64,000 bases of DNA from Siniperca chuatsi. Lineage: Eukaryota > Chordata > Actinopteri > Centrarchiformes > Sinipercidae. This document shows, piece after piece, positions 35,201 to 46,800 of the stretch (position 1 is its first letter; each line of letters starts with the position of its first letter). The notes beneath the pieces are model-generated. The model saw only the letters and a program-made list of their open reading frames with translations, was not told the DNA's origin and did not search any database. The stretch covers positions 471,001-535,000 of the forward strand of contig NC_058047.1 in assembly GCF_020085105.1 (NCBI RefSeq), given 5' to 3'. Made by a program: the position numbers and the translations under genes.

Positions 35201-35272
35201 GGGAGCAGCAGCGGCGGAGGCCAGTACAGTGAGGGTCCCCAGGCCTCTGTCTCCACCACAGGGCCCGACTGA
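32271..35272 (+). CDS. zbtb37: Zinc finger and BTB domain-containing protein 37
   Basis: A nuclear BTB/C2H2 protein presumed to act as a transcriptional regulator; its targets are not known to me. Coding exons: 32291-33210 (ends phase 2, donor GTGATG), 33301-33400 (acceptor GTGTCAG, donor GTACCA) and 34748-35272 (acceptor CTGTCAG, stop TGA). The frames join without a break to give 514 aa, against 503 in human. The BTB/POZ domain spans about residues 20-125 (IPDFSNSVLSHLNQLR, RLCDIVVNVQGQ, HKVVLAASSPYFRDHM). REPILRINRAGQWYVET follows as KEPILRINRAGQWYVET. Three C2H2 fingers lie in the last exon (CIYC..H, CRIC..H, CHVC..H) joined by TGNKPFHC-type linkers, and the protein ends TTGPD as in human. 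The start ATG 32291 lies 20 bases after the acceptor. Compared with human the middle acidic/Gly region is longer and more GC-rich. Confidence 0.96.
33650..34515. repeat. Degenerate CCCTAGAACCTCCT repeat in zbtb37 intron 3
   Basis: The intron between coding exons 2 and 3 carries two blocks (33650-33745 and 34070-34360) of degenerate units such as ACCCCTAGAACCTCCTCAGTG. Both blocks are followed by a related stretch (AACACATCGCTCCAAAATCT before, CAGATGGGTG and GAGCCTCCAGAACAGCT after), so a larger segment of about 450 bp is also duplicated. Confidence 0.75.
33853..34015 (-). mobile_element. LINE/SINE 3' tail, antisense
   Basis: AATCACTTTATTGATCCCCG followed by AGGGGAAACT is the reverse complement of a familiar teleost retroelement tail. 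It lies in zbtb37 intron 3, antisense to the gene, between the two duplicated repeat blocks. Confidence 0.6.
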
Positions 35273-36660
35273 CCCCGAGGGAGGGTGAAGGGTAGGGTCG
35301 AGGTTGGGGTGGGGGGTGACAGACGTGGAGGGCCGTCTCATCCTGTTGCACCTGAAGCCAACAGGACGCTGAATCCGCTGAAGTCAAAGCAGCGACAGAA
35401 AGGACACCTCAGAGTCTGAACTGAGATTTTTCCGCTTTAAACCGCATCTACCTTCACTAACCAAACCGAACAGATTAAGCTAAAATGAAGAAATGCCACA
35501 CACTCCAACAACCTCATACACCACACAATGCAGTGGTTCTCGTTTGCCTCCGTTTAGTTTGTTATGTTACAGATTTCTACTTTTATATTTACAGGTTCAC
35601 AATGCAGCATCACAACAGTCTGTCTGGTGGAAACTTTGCCAAACTACTCGGTAAACTCTGTGCCAGTTTAACAGTTCAAATCCTTCATATTTGCCTTGAG
35701 ACAATCTGGAGCAGCGAGGGTAATAATGATAATCCTGCGTGCTCTTTAAGTGCCACAACGGCATAAAAAGATTTAGTTGCACAACAAAAGGTTCAATGAG
35801 AAAACTATGACTGTTAAAGTTCAGATCCAGTGCGATCGACGTTTCTCATCTTTTCCCGTTTTCCAGCTTTTGTGACGTTAGAACAAATTTACTCTTTTTC
35901 CTTTGTCGTAAAGTTTAGTAGACCACCGTTTTGGGACGGATAAAGGTCTCACACTACACAGCTTCACACTACTTTAACTCTTGTTGTACAACTTCACCAA
36001 GAAAACTTAATCACATCCTGTTCTCCGTCCTAAATTACACAAATTTGACCTCTCAATCATGGTCCCAGATCAAATGGTCCAGTTTGTAAAACTATTAGAG
36101 CACATGGAAATTTGTCACCTCACTTGTCTGATTAACAGTTAGTCAAAACCCAAATATATTGAGTTTACTGTCACATAAGATGAAGAAAAGCAGCAAATTA
36201 AGATACTGGAACTCGGCAGCGTTTGCCAAAATGAGTAATTGGGATCAAAATAGCTCTGTTACTCAACAAACTGATTAAAATCAGCTCATTCTCAGAATCA
36301 TTCACCCACATGGCAGCATCCAACTACGAACGTCTAAAATCGCCAACTGGATCCGCAGTTGGTTTTGGATTTGGTCAGTAACGAGAATATGTCGAGTCGG
36401 AAGGAGAGCAGCAGTTTAAAGTTGAATCGTGCCAAATCACCGTTTCAGTTCGCCGACTGAAGCTGCCGGGAAGGTTTGGCTCTGGTTCTGGCTCTGCACG
36501 TGACGCTTCAGTGGTTGTAATGTGGATTTTCTAGATAAAATAATAAATATAGAAAGAAACGTAGAACCAGAACGTACGAGCTGGTTTCCAAATGGGAGTG
36601 AATGAGCGAGAACGGTTCTATCGAAAAATGATCTTTTATCATCTGTACTATATATTCTAA
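35273..36660 (+). other. zbtb37: Presumed zbtb37 3'UTR with candidate polyA signal
   Basis: About 1.3 kb follows the stop without repeats. AATAAA occurs at 36542-36547 (context GATAAAATAATAAATATAG). The 3' end is not proven, and other weaker signals are possible. Confidence 0.4.
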
Positions 36661-36671
36661 ACGCAAAGTTC

Positions 36672-36905
36672 ACTTATTTAGCTATTCCCGGAGCTTTTGA
36701 CTGCATGCCATGGCCTTCTCCAGCGAATCAAACCTGCTCAGGTGTTATCACCTAAGTACAGGACTTCGGTCAGGTGATCGCACATAGGGGGACATTTCAA
36801 GCTCAAGGACCCCACAGCCCCACCAATACCTCGCCACCTGTTCGACAAACCCTGGAAAAAGGTCATGGGATGCATTTGAAAGCTCTGGGAATAAATAGAT
36901 GATGA
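36672..36905. mobile_element. Short element with inverted hammerhead-like ends
   Basis: The left end (36674-36730, minus) reads CTGGAGA, a hairpin, AAAA, then AGCT-8 nt-AGCT. The right end (36851-36898, plus) reads CTGGAAA, a hairpin, GAAAGCTCTGGGAATAAAT. The two ends are imperfect reverse complements, the same design as at 19.3-19.5 kb. Relic Penelope-type or derived element. Confidence 0.45.
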
Positions 36906-36965
36906 TATATCGCGTCCCCGAGGATAAAAGATCAGTGTGAGAATGAATCTCCACACTGATCTTTT

Positions 36966-37560
36966 TTCACGCAACAGTCAGAATGAAAAGCGAGGAACTC
37001 CGATCGCACTGGATTTGTTAATTTGGCTGTAAAATGAGTATAAATTCTTCAGATTAATGTTTGAGTATCGTGGCAGTTGAACTAGATTAGAAAGGACCAT
37101 CTGGCAGCCTGTTGACTGAACAGACTCACAGCAGGAAAACTGGACGGTGTCCAGCCTCAGATAAGCTACACAGCTCAGTTACCTCTCATCACTACGCAAT
37201 ACAGCTGCTGCACTGCACAGCACCACCGGGGGGCGCTCTGATCCACTCACACAGAGATCACCGTCAGTCTTCTCAGATATTTTTATAAACAAGCATGTGT
37301 TTTTTGATTTTCTTGGACACTTTTTTGCTCTGACAATGTGTGCGACAGACGACAGAAGCTTCATGTTCGAGGAGGACGAGGAGAAAGTGTCGCGACCTGA
37401 TCAGAAACTTCAGCTGCAGTTAATGACGCATTAAATCTGCTGCACGTCGTCGAGTAAAAAGACTGAAACGCAAGCAGAACAAGTCAAACAGAAGCTACAG
37501 TCAGTAAATAACTTTGAATTCGGTCAGGGAGACTAAACAGAAAACGATAGCTGTGTCATC
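36966..37560. other. Non-coding stretch, nothing recognised
   Basis: No coding or repeat signal beyond chance. Confidence 0.35.
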
Positions 37561-37676
37561 ATCAAAATGGAGGCAAGTTATGCTAACATTAGCTTTTTTT
37601 TTTTTACCGATCACGTACAAATTGGAAGTTCTCTATTATTAGGAATCAATTACAAACTACAGATCCCCGTTGCTAA

Positions 37677-37742
37677 AAGAGCTCATATTCGTGACCTAGC
37701 CAGCTACAACTACAGCTGGCTAGCTCTCGAATATGAGCTACG
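37677..37742. repeat. ~60-bp imperfect palindrome (hairpin)
   Basis: AGCTCATATTCG...TAGCCAGCT ACAACTAC AGCTGGCTA...CGAATATGAGCT. Two perfect stem blocks of 12 and 9 bp flank an internal mismatch and an 8-nt loop. Confidence 0.8.
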
Positions 37743-38214
37743 CCTAACAGCAGCTTCCAGCGGGTCGACAGCGGACCAGGATGAAGTCACTGACGGCGCT
37801 GTTAAAAATTGCAAGGACACTTTTTTTTTTTTTTTTTAATTAATCGCTGGCGTTCCATATATCCATTTCAGAAAATTGGCAACCCCACACAAACTGTACT
37901 CTAGTACAGAGCAGGTAATTCATTTCACACCACGGACCTCCTTTGCTAAAACAGCTAACGTTTGTAAGCTAACTGATGTTGACTATTTAACATTAGTTGG
38001 CTTAATTTTCTGTATTTCTGACATTAATCTACAAGCTAACTGATTTTTTTGCTTACTCATTATGTCTGTCTGTATTCTACTGACTCAGTACTATTTATAA
38101 TTAATTACACACAGCAGACCTCCATTTTTAAAAGAGCTAATGTGTGTGTGTTAGCTAACGTTTCAGTTTATATCAGTTTCATCCCTGTGTGTCCAGTACA
38201 GAAAGAGGTCCAGG

Positions 38215-38290
38215 GTGTGTTTAGCCTAGCTTAGCACAAAGACTGGAATCAGGGGGAAACTGCTAGCCTAGCTCTACCAAAAGAGAAACA
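38215..38290. repeat. Dispersed GCTAGCCTAGCTTAGC teleost repeat
   Basis: GTTTAGCCTAGCTTAGCACA, AAGACTGGAATCAGGGGG and CTGCTAGCCTAGCTCT follow one another. It is the reverse complement of the unit that forms the 25.4-26.9 kb satellite. Confidence 0.7.
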
Positions 38291-39635
38291 ATCTACCTTT
38301 AGCTCTCCACTGCTTCTGTACAGAGTACAGTTGCACATGTGCAGGAGAGGTAATGCGTCATTGCGTCAGATGGTTCTGATCGTGTCGACATTGGTCGGGT
38401 GGCGACAGGATGAGGAGCCAGATCCTGTCGGACCAGATGGATGTAGTAGCCAGGCCGTGGAGCTGGACAAAGAAACCCCCTCCAGAGGTCAAAGTTCACC
38501 TTCTGGTGGGTGGGCGGAGGTCAGACCACCTGGCAACCAAAGGAAAGACAACATAGCCACGTTGGCCCTCCAAAACGGCAAAACAACTTCAGCACTTACC
38601 AGAAAGAGAGATGGGATCAAAAACAGAACTTTTTATAAAAACAGAACAATATAAAATCTACACATATTATCAGACAAACATATTTAAACTACTAAGATGT
38701 TTTTTTTGCATATGAATAATGTAAAGAAGCTAGGAGTTAAATTCAGATGTATGGTAGGTAGGCAGGTAGCACACGGATCGGCTGTTACTGTTTTTCTACA
38801 GAGCTGTGAATCAGATTCTCAGTGGACGGTAAATTTTTTTATGCAAGTGAAGCCAGCGGCTCTGTCCTCACTCCGGCTGGCTGGACTCGAGTTTTCCTCT
38901 CGCCGCCGCCGCCGCCGCACTCGCTCTTCAGGCTAAACCAGGAACTATCAGGTATACAGACTCTTTTTATTCAGTGAATCGGACGTTTACCTTTCCCTAC
39001 GTAGCAGAATGCTAACGGCTAAACCTCAGCGCGAGCTACACGCCGCAGAAATAAAACTCACCTGTAAATAAACTCAACAGCAGCAGGTAAGAAATCCCTG
39101 TGAGTCACTGCGGAGGACGACAAAAACACACAAACCAGGGCTGGGCAATACGGAATAAAAATCAGTAATCACGACAACCACAAGACCTCTTTGCAATGTA
39201 CCACGGACACAGAAAATACTGGTTTCTGATTGGCTGCAGGTATGCGTTAAACTCCTGGTCAGTTTATGACTCGTTTTAAATCCGTTTCGTGGTGACCTTC
39301 ACCTCCACCTCGTTCTTTATCTTCATACATCAGGACGCCTTGTTGTGCTGGTTTATGATTATTATATTAATATGTTAAGAACTAAAAACTAATTTTCAGC
39401 TGAAAATACTGCAAATATTTATAGAAAACTACAAATGCACAAATATTCAGATACAAGTTACACATTTTTTTTTACTTCATCTTATTTACATTTGTAAATC
39501 TAAATTGCAGTGTTTCCATATAAGGCTACTGAAAGGTTTGCACACTGGGACTTATGCAGAAAATATTATTTAAAGAGTAACTCAACACCAGGCTGAAAAG
39601 CAGAGCGAAGTAACGTAAGCTGTAACACAACTTCC
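38291..39635. other. Non-coding stretch with short (CGC)n
   Basis: A (CGC)n run near 38900-38918 is the only notable sequence. The open frames of up to 107 codons are not recognisable. Confidence 0.35.
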
Positions 39636-39639
39636 AAAT

Positions 39640-40524
39640 ATCGTAGAAAAGGTTTCAGTCGTAGTCGTCTGGACGCTGTTTTCAGAATCAAGACGTTTCG
39701 GCTCCCATCCGGAAGTCATTCTCAATTGTGAAAATGGTCTGAGAACTCAGAAATTTAAGCTACTCTGTTACATAAGCCCCGCCCTCAGGAAGGAGTCTAC
39801 CTGAGTATCTGCCCATTTCTGTTCAAAGAGGGGTTTTCTTTTTTCACAAAATGGCTTCTTTGACTCGTCTTTCAAACCAACTCTTCTCTCTACTGAGACT
39901 CTTCACCTCGTTGCCTTCAAATGTGCGGTTTGTAGCTTTTAGATGCAAACGCACGGCGCTCTGCAATCCTGAGTTAGCGTGTCGTCTGTGCTGATAAAGT
40001 CTTTTGTGAAGTGGCTGTTTGGTCTCACCTGTGTACCGCTCTTTGCAGTTTTCCTCACTGCGTTGAACTGAATAAACTACATTGCTCTGTTTCTGTGTGG
40101 GCATCTTGTCCTTAGGGTGAAGAGTTTCTGTCTTAAAGTGTTGCCCGGTTTAAAGAAAACAGGAACATCGTGCTGTCTAAAGATCCTTTGTAGTTTTTCA
40201 GACAGTCCAGATACATAAGGGATGGAGACACCGTTCCTTCTTGGTTCAGTTACACTATTACTGGGCCATCATGGAAACTATTAGGCCAGTTTCAGGTGAA
40301 ACTAGCTAATCAACAGATACTCAGGTAGACTCCTCCCTGAGGGCGGGGCTTATGTAACACAGAGTAGCTTAAATTTCTGAGTTCCCGTCCAATTTTTCAC
40401 AATTGAGAATGACTTCCGGATGGGAGCCGAAACGTCTTGATTCTGAAAACAGCGTCCAGACGACTACGACTGAAACCTTTTCTACGATGGAGCACTCCTG
40501 GACAAATGAGGGACGACACCGTCA
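39640..40524 (-). mobile_element. Penelope-like element copy 1: GIY-YIG domain between inverted terminal repeats
   Basis: The minus strand encodes, in broken frames, the linker after the reverse transcriptase (VSIPYVSGLSEKLQRIF, FKPGNTLRQ near 40260-40140) and then a GIY-YIG endonuclease (40104-39844) with [30 protein letters not shown] and W.ERRVKEAI. This RT-then-GIY-YIG order is the mark of Penelope-like elements. The ends at 39640-39775 and 40345-40488 are reverse complements of about 135-145 bp, beginning CGTAGAAAAGGTTTCAGTCG, as expected for Penelope terminal repeats in inverted arrangement. The reverse transcriptase core is missing and the frame is interrupted, so this copy is inactive. 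Confidence 0.8.
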
Positions 40525-41225
40525 TAACTTCCAAATGTAAGTTTTAGGTAGCAAACGTTAAACTTACCTGCCGAGGTAAACGTAATCCGACTTTGTTTTA
40601 TTTCTGTGTTTTAGAGATAGTTTAGAATGAGCGGGAAATATCTGCTCATGCTAAGCTAACTGACGTTATTTGGTCATTTAGGCTAATTTTTATTGCCGTT
40701 ATGTTTTGTAATTTGGTATATTGACTTATTTTTGTGAATAATTTCAAATCTTCCCAGTTTACATCATCATCACACAGGTCAGATGTGTCGACTGTATTTC
40801 ATATGATTCTATATAAACGAGTCATGTAGCTGATTAAGCTAACGTTTTGTCAGTTAAGTTAGCTAGGAAACAGTTGCCTAGCTAACTTAACGGACCTGGC
40901 AGTTAGTGTACAAATTAATAACCCTACATAAAAACTAGTTTGTGTGGTGCAGCCTGTTTTAATTTAGTAATGTTTTAATCAACACTTCTGTCATAACCAG
41001 GTAAAGTTTGAACTTACAAAATGCTGGTGCAGCTGGCTCCTGGTTTAGGAAGCTTTTTCATTATTCAATAACTCGTTTCTTTTATAAAATGTAAAAAAGT
41101 GACCTTCTGAAGAGGTCAACTTAAAATTTCTTTCTTAATTTGATCACCAGCCAAAACATCCAGAAATATGAATTTGATCATAATATGACAAATAGGAAAG
41201 AAGGCTAGTCTAATGTAGCAGCTGA
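40525..41225. other. Non-coding stretch, nothing recognised
   Basis: AT-rich intergenic DNA. Confidence 0.35.
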
Positions 41226-41229
41226 CGTT

Positions 41230-41280
41230 AAACAGGCTGACGGAGGTCTCGGCCCGAAACGTCCGTTTACGTTAACGAAC
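41230..41280 (+). mobile_element. Hammerhead-like motif, isolated
   Basis: CTGACGGA (41237-41244), stem GGTCTCGGCC, CGAAA (to 41259), then ACGT-CCGTTT-ACGT with T at 41273 as the would-be cleavage base. The core has one extra G compared with CUGANGA. Probably a relic Penelope-type end. Confidence 0.4.
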
Positions 41281-41844
41281 ATTTTCTGGATTTACTGCTG
41301 TGTGCAAACTTTTCCGCTGTCTTATGGATCCGTTTTAAAAGGAGAAAATTGTTAAGCGTATTTTAAGAAATCCAAGTCCGGCTTCATCAGCGTGTCGTAC
41401 CGTTAACTGACGAAGCATCGGGATTAACAAAATAAACGAAGATGTTAACACAGTTTTCGCGTTAATGAAATGTTGCCCAGCTCTGACCGAAACGCATTCG
41501 TCCTTCAGAAGCTCGGGAACAAACGGACCGAACTCTCAGTGCGGCAAAGAGGCCAAACGATTAGTTTAATCAGAATAAATTCCTACATCTGAGTTCTTTT
41601 GGCTGCTGATCAAATTACGCAAGAAACTGTAACTGTAAGTTAACTTGGCCACGAGGAAAATCTGAACGTTATTTTTCACGTTACAGACTAAATACACGAA
41701 ACAAAAACCTCCTAAACCAACCTGAACCGGTCCAGCCCGGGTCCAGCTTTCTCCTCTCCGCACTGAGGCGTCGTGTCTTTTTGTTTCCAGCGAACAGCAA
41801 ATCACATTTCAAGCCGGTTCAAGTCAAGAAAAAGCTGCTTCCAG

Positions 41845-41912
41845 AACAGCCGGTCCGGTCTGGTTCTGTTCAGTCCGTCCGGTCCGGTTCGGTCCGGTCC
41901 GGTTCGGTTCAT
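41845..41912. repeat. (GGTCCGGTTC)n short tandem repeat
   Basis: Pentamer-based repeats of GGTCC and GGTTC. Confidence 0.85.
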
Positions 41913-42569
41913 TCCGTTTCGGTTGGAAGGGAAGTCGGATCAGAGTTGTTTAGGCCCGACTCCACATGAACCCCCATGTTTTTTAACCTGAACTGAGTCT
42001 GAACACGATTATCGGGAACCAAAGAATTCAAAATACTGTTTGATCAATACAGACTGATCAATACAGACTGAACACAGGAGAAAATGATTGAATTATTCGG
42101 TCTGTACTGATCAGTCTGCAGTGGTGCAGCAGGCGTAGATGGTTGAATATGAACATTTTGTGTAGAAATTACACTTTTCACTGATGTTTATTAAGTTCAG
42201 CACATTTGATTAAAAGATTTAAGTAAAAAGTTCGGAGCATCAGCTGGTAAATGTTGTGATGCTTCTCAACACTTTTTAAAAGTCTGGACCTGCTTCATAT
42301 TTACAGTCCGTCTCCAGCTGATGTTCTCCTTAACTTGCGGCTTCAAATGTAATCGGAAAAATATTCAGCCCGACGTATTTGGTTTCAGACCTGCTCGAGA
42401 ATTTAAAACAAATGTTTGTGGGTTTGAACAAAAGTTTAAATGAGTTTTAAAGACGGGGCAGCGGAGAGTCAGTCACTCGCAGCTCAGAGTCCGACTTTTC
42501 CTCTTCGACGGTTCTTCAGTTCGTTTCAGTTCCAGTTTCATCTTCAGTTAAACTGTGAAAACAGCCCAA

Positions 42570-42571
42570 CC

Positions 42572-42607
<36 letters not shown>
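42570..42607. repeat. (ATC)n microsatellite
   Basis: About 12 ATC triplets. Confidence 0.95.
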
Positions 42608-43845
42608 CCCTCTGGTCTTCACGGTGTCTTTGAGTCGGTCGAGGCTCCAGTTCTTCTCTGATCGTCTCCGTTTGCTTTACGCCAAACGTTGGTTTCACGT
42701 TTCTTCGGCTTCAGTCTGAAACTTCTGGCTTTTTGTTGTTTTTTTAAAACTTTTTACTGCGTGAATCAAATGTTGAGTATATGAATATCCAGTATCCTTG
42801 ACCACAACATGCCTAATTATAAACAAATCATTTAGATATATTCACTTAATGAGATTACTCTTTACTGTTGATTCCTCAAAGTATATCCTAATATATCGAA
42901 GCAGAAAATGAGTCCAAGAAAAAAAGTTTAGTAAATTAACTTTTAATACTGTACATTTTTTTTTTTTTTTTTAAAGAGGAGGTACTTAACACGTTCTGTA
43001 GTAGAAGACCCTGAAAGGTTTTATGTGAAGATCTTTTATGTTGCATGTCTCTGTTGCTAAAACATGTTGGTGGGGGGTGGGGGAGGGGAGGGGCCAAAGG
43101 TTGATTATTAGTTAAGAAAAATGTGAAGAAGCTTCTTTCACCATGACCACTAGATCACTCACAGGTCGCATCTCCTTCAAAGGAAATAAAGCACTTTAAG
43201 TGTCGACCGGCACCGACTCGCCTCTTTCTTTACCAACGCTCGTTACCCACAATGCAGCTTCCCAGCGAACTCGGCTCAGGAGGCGGCCGCCTCACCTGAA
43301 ATAAAGAGCGCCTCCAACTCCTGAAGAATAATTACACTCAGCAGTGAGTATAAGCTCGTATTGATCCAGCTGTAACACCGGCACACCGATCACTGTGATT
43401 GAATGTGTGTGAAGACTAGTCAGCAGGCAGGCAGAGAAGCTGCAATAATGGGCAAACACTGCCACGACACTTCAGTTGTATTCACATATTTAAACTGATC
43501 AATTACCTCGCTATATAGTAGTTTGCATGGTCAGTGGCGGGGTCCGCCATTCATGCGCTGGATGCGAACGATACGATTAGCATCCAGTAACCAAAGGTGT
43601 CTCCAAATCCACCAGAACTGAAATCTGAAGGATTCTAACTTTAATGCTGTTGATCTGAACTGTAGCATGTAGCATGTAGCTAACGCCGCAGGATGTGGAG
43701 TCACTGGACATAAACACAGAAGAGGAGAAATAAGGTCTGATGATTGATTTTACGTCGTCATACACCGTCACCATGTTTGCCGGGTTGTTACAAAGGAAAA
43801 GTGTAATTATTTTTTTAGTACTTTTGAGCGCAGCATCAGCTCTAC
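42608..43845. other. Region downstream of serpinc1, nothing recognised
   Basis: Contains a poly-T/A run near 42957-42973 and a G-rich stretch near 43070-43092. No coding signal. Confidence 0.4.
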
Positions 43846-43847
43846 AG

Positions 43848-43853
43848 TTTATT
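43848..43853 (-). terminator. AATAAA overlapping the serpinc1 stop codon
   Basis: The last codons read AAC CAA TAA and are followed by A, so the canonical polyadenylation signal AATAAA covers the stop. It may set a very short 3'UTR. No other AATAAA follows within the next 60 bases. Whether it is used is unknown. Confidence 0.4.
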
Positions 43854-46800
43854 GGTTGCAGGGGTCGGCCACTCGGGCGGTGAACAGCAGCGCGTTGATG
43901 GTCGCCTCTCTGATGAGCAGCAGGAACGGCCTGTCGGCGCTGAAGACCTCCCGGTTTAAGTTGATGGAGCGTCCGGTCACCACCACGGCGGTGGCTGCCG
44001 CCGCCTCGCTGCCCTCCTCGTTCACCTGCAAACCACAAAACAGGTGCATTCAGGATCCTGTCGTCCAGTCTGCTCTGACACCAAGGTCGCGTCCTCTGTG
44101 TGTTTTCTGGCCATTTTGGGGGGTTTAGTGTCCAAATTTCCCCCAAACGTCCAGGAGGAAATGCACATTCTACAACACAAACTGTATTTTTAGACCGATC
44201 CCAGTACTTTTTACACTCAAAACATTTACATTTGACTACTTTTAGGCCAACAACAGTATTTACCCACCAGAGTTTTATTCAGATATGCTGAAGGCCGTAA
44301 AAGAGCTGTTGGAGCTTCAAGTTGGGAAATAAGATTTACAGAAAATATAACTGGAAGGAGTGTAGCTATACGCACATCACATGTAACGCCGTACACGAGG
44401 ACGTGCTGTTTCAGGTGTGGACTGTTGGCTGAGACTTTTTAACCTGGTCTCCTGATCTACACAGGTGACTATATACACGCTAACCCTCAGCTGTCAAATT
44501 AAGCCAATCAGTGAGCAGCTGTCAATGATGTCAGCAGTGTCTAACTGACCTCCAGGAAGGCTTTATGGAAGGCGTCTGAGATGTGGAGACCATCACTGCC
44601 GTCCTCCAAAATCCCTGAAACACACACACACTTTATTATTTACTGTATGTCACTTCATGCTGCAACTTACTAAGAATAATAAATATATTAATAAATAGAT
44701 CTGTGAAAGTAATCAGAAGAACTGAAACATAAAAGGTTTAGGGTTATAAAACATAATAAAATCAGTGTTATGAACACATAAAGCTTGTGCCAGGATCAGA
44801 CCACAACATGATTACAGTTAAAGAGTGCTCTGTGCTCCTATTGGTCAGTATCACCCAACTCTGTGCTCCTATTGGTCAGTACCACCCAACACTTTCTACA
44901 GGTTATCAAACAAAAACATTCTGACCTGCTCGTCTTTATGTTTGTATGTCTCGAGCCGTCACAGATGTCGGTTGTCTTCCACTGCGACTCATTACACAGA
45001 ATAAAACCAGCAACTGTCACCCCGCGCCCACTCCAGTCCCCGAACGCCCGCTCCAGTCCCCGAACGCCCCGCTCCAGTCCCCGAACGCCCGCTCCAGTCC
45101 CCGAACGCCCGCCCCAGTCCCCGAACGCCCGCGCCCACTCCAGTCCCCGAACGCCCGCGCCACTCCAGTCCCGAACGCCCGCTCCAGTCCCGAACGCCCG
45201 CTCCAGTCCCGAACGCCCGCGCCCTCCAGTCCCCCGAACGCCCGCGCTCACTCCAGTCCCGAACGCCCCGCGCTCACTCCAGTCCCCGAACGCCTCGCTC
45301 CAGTCCCCCGAACGCCCGCGCCACTCCAGTCCCGAACGCCCGCGCTCCTCCAGTCCCCTCGAACGCCCGCGCTCACTCCATTCCCGAGTCCCGCGCTCCT
45401 CCATTCCCCGAACGCCTCGCTCCAGTCCCGAACGCCCGCGCTCACTCCAGTCCCCGAACGCCCCGCGCTCACTCCAGTCCCCGAACGCCCTCACTCCAGT
45501 CCCCGAACGCCCCCGCCCACTCCAGTCCCCGAACGCCCGCTCCAGTCCCCGAACGCCCCGCGCCCACTCCAGTCCCCGAATGCCCCACTCCAGTTCCCGA
45601 ACGCCCCGCTCCAGTCCCCGAACGCCCCGCGCCCACTCCAGTCCCCGAATGCCCCACTCCAGTTCCCGAACGCCCCGCTCCAGTCCCCGAACGCCCCGCG
45701 CTCACTCCAGTCCCTGAACGCCCCCCGTTGTGTGCAGCTGGTCTTCTGACAGACTGAACTACGCTGTGTTTCGGTATATTAGGTCTTCTGATACTAACCA
45801 ACCTGGATGTCCTGTAACCAGTCACTTTGATCTGGATCCTGGACTGAGATCCGCTGTTCAGGTGTTCTTATCTTTAACATCCACTAAACAGATTGTTTCT
45901 CTGTAAAAACTTTGCAGCGTTTAAGTTACGTTAAGTTGTAAATTCAAAGAATGATATCAACCTGCGTTCAAAGATAAACCTGATAAACCTCCTGCGTCAC
46001 AGGTGTGTGTGTGTCCCCGCCCCCTCACCTGGCAGACTGGCCTTGTCAGGGCTGAATAGGTCGGTCAGTCCCATGGCCTGCAGCTTCTCCTTCAGACTGA
46101 AACTGTCCTCCACCCTGAAGCGAGGGACGTTGACGGAGACGGTGGTTTCCTTCATCTCATCCAACCAGTCGGTCAGTTTCTTCAGGTCCAGACTCTCCTC
46201 CACCTCAACACACACACAACAAAAAACACACTAAATCACAGGAAATACCAAAATCTAATGGTTCTGTTCCTGTCATTTACAACATCCCCTCCTCTGAGGA
46301 TCATGTTCTCTCCTGTGGAGAACCGCAAGGCTCTGTATCCGGACCACTGATGTCTTAGCTGTATGTTCCCACTTGGAGCATTTACAATTACATTTCTCTT
46401 TTATGCAGATGACACTGATGTTTCCATCCTTTACCGTAGACCCCGATTATCTCCTCAAACTTGGACATTGTTTAATTACATTTAATTCACGGCTGCCTGA
46501 AAACTTTCTCCATCGAAACAAAGACAAACCGAAATACTGACAGTTACCAGCCTCAGTCTGGATGTCTTTCAGTATTTTTCCTTCAAAAATCAACTGTCAA
46601 AAATCTGGTGTTGCCTTTGTCGCTTCAGTTTTGTTGGAAAACACATTAAAGATACTGTCCATGCCATTTTCTCTCTCTCCAAGCACAGTCTGGACCTGCT
46701 CTATAGGAAAAGTGCAATGGGATAACTTCTGTTATGAATTGGCGCTATATAAATAAAACTGAAGCTAAGATGTGGTAACATCTACTTTGAATTCAAGGTG

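Noticed and set aside
44838..45825. Frames of 200-284 codons in the serpinc1 intron minisatellite
   Set aside because: Low-complexity Pro/Arg/Ser or Gly/Arg translation of a 20-bp repeat inside an intron.
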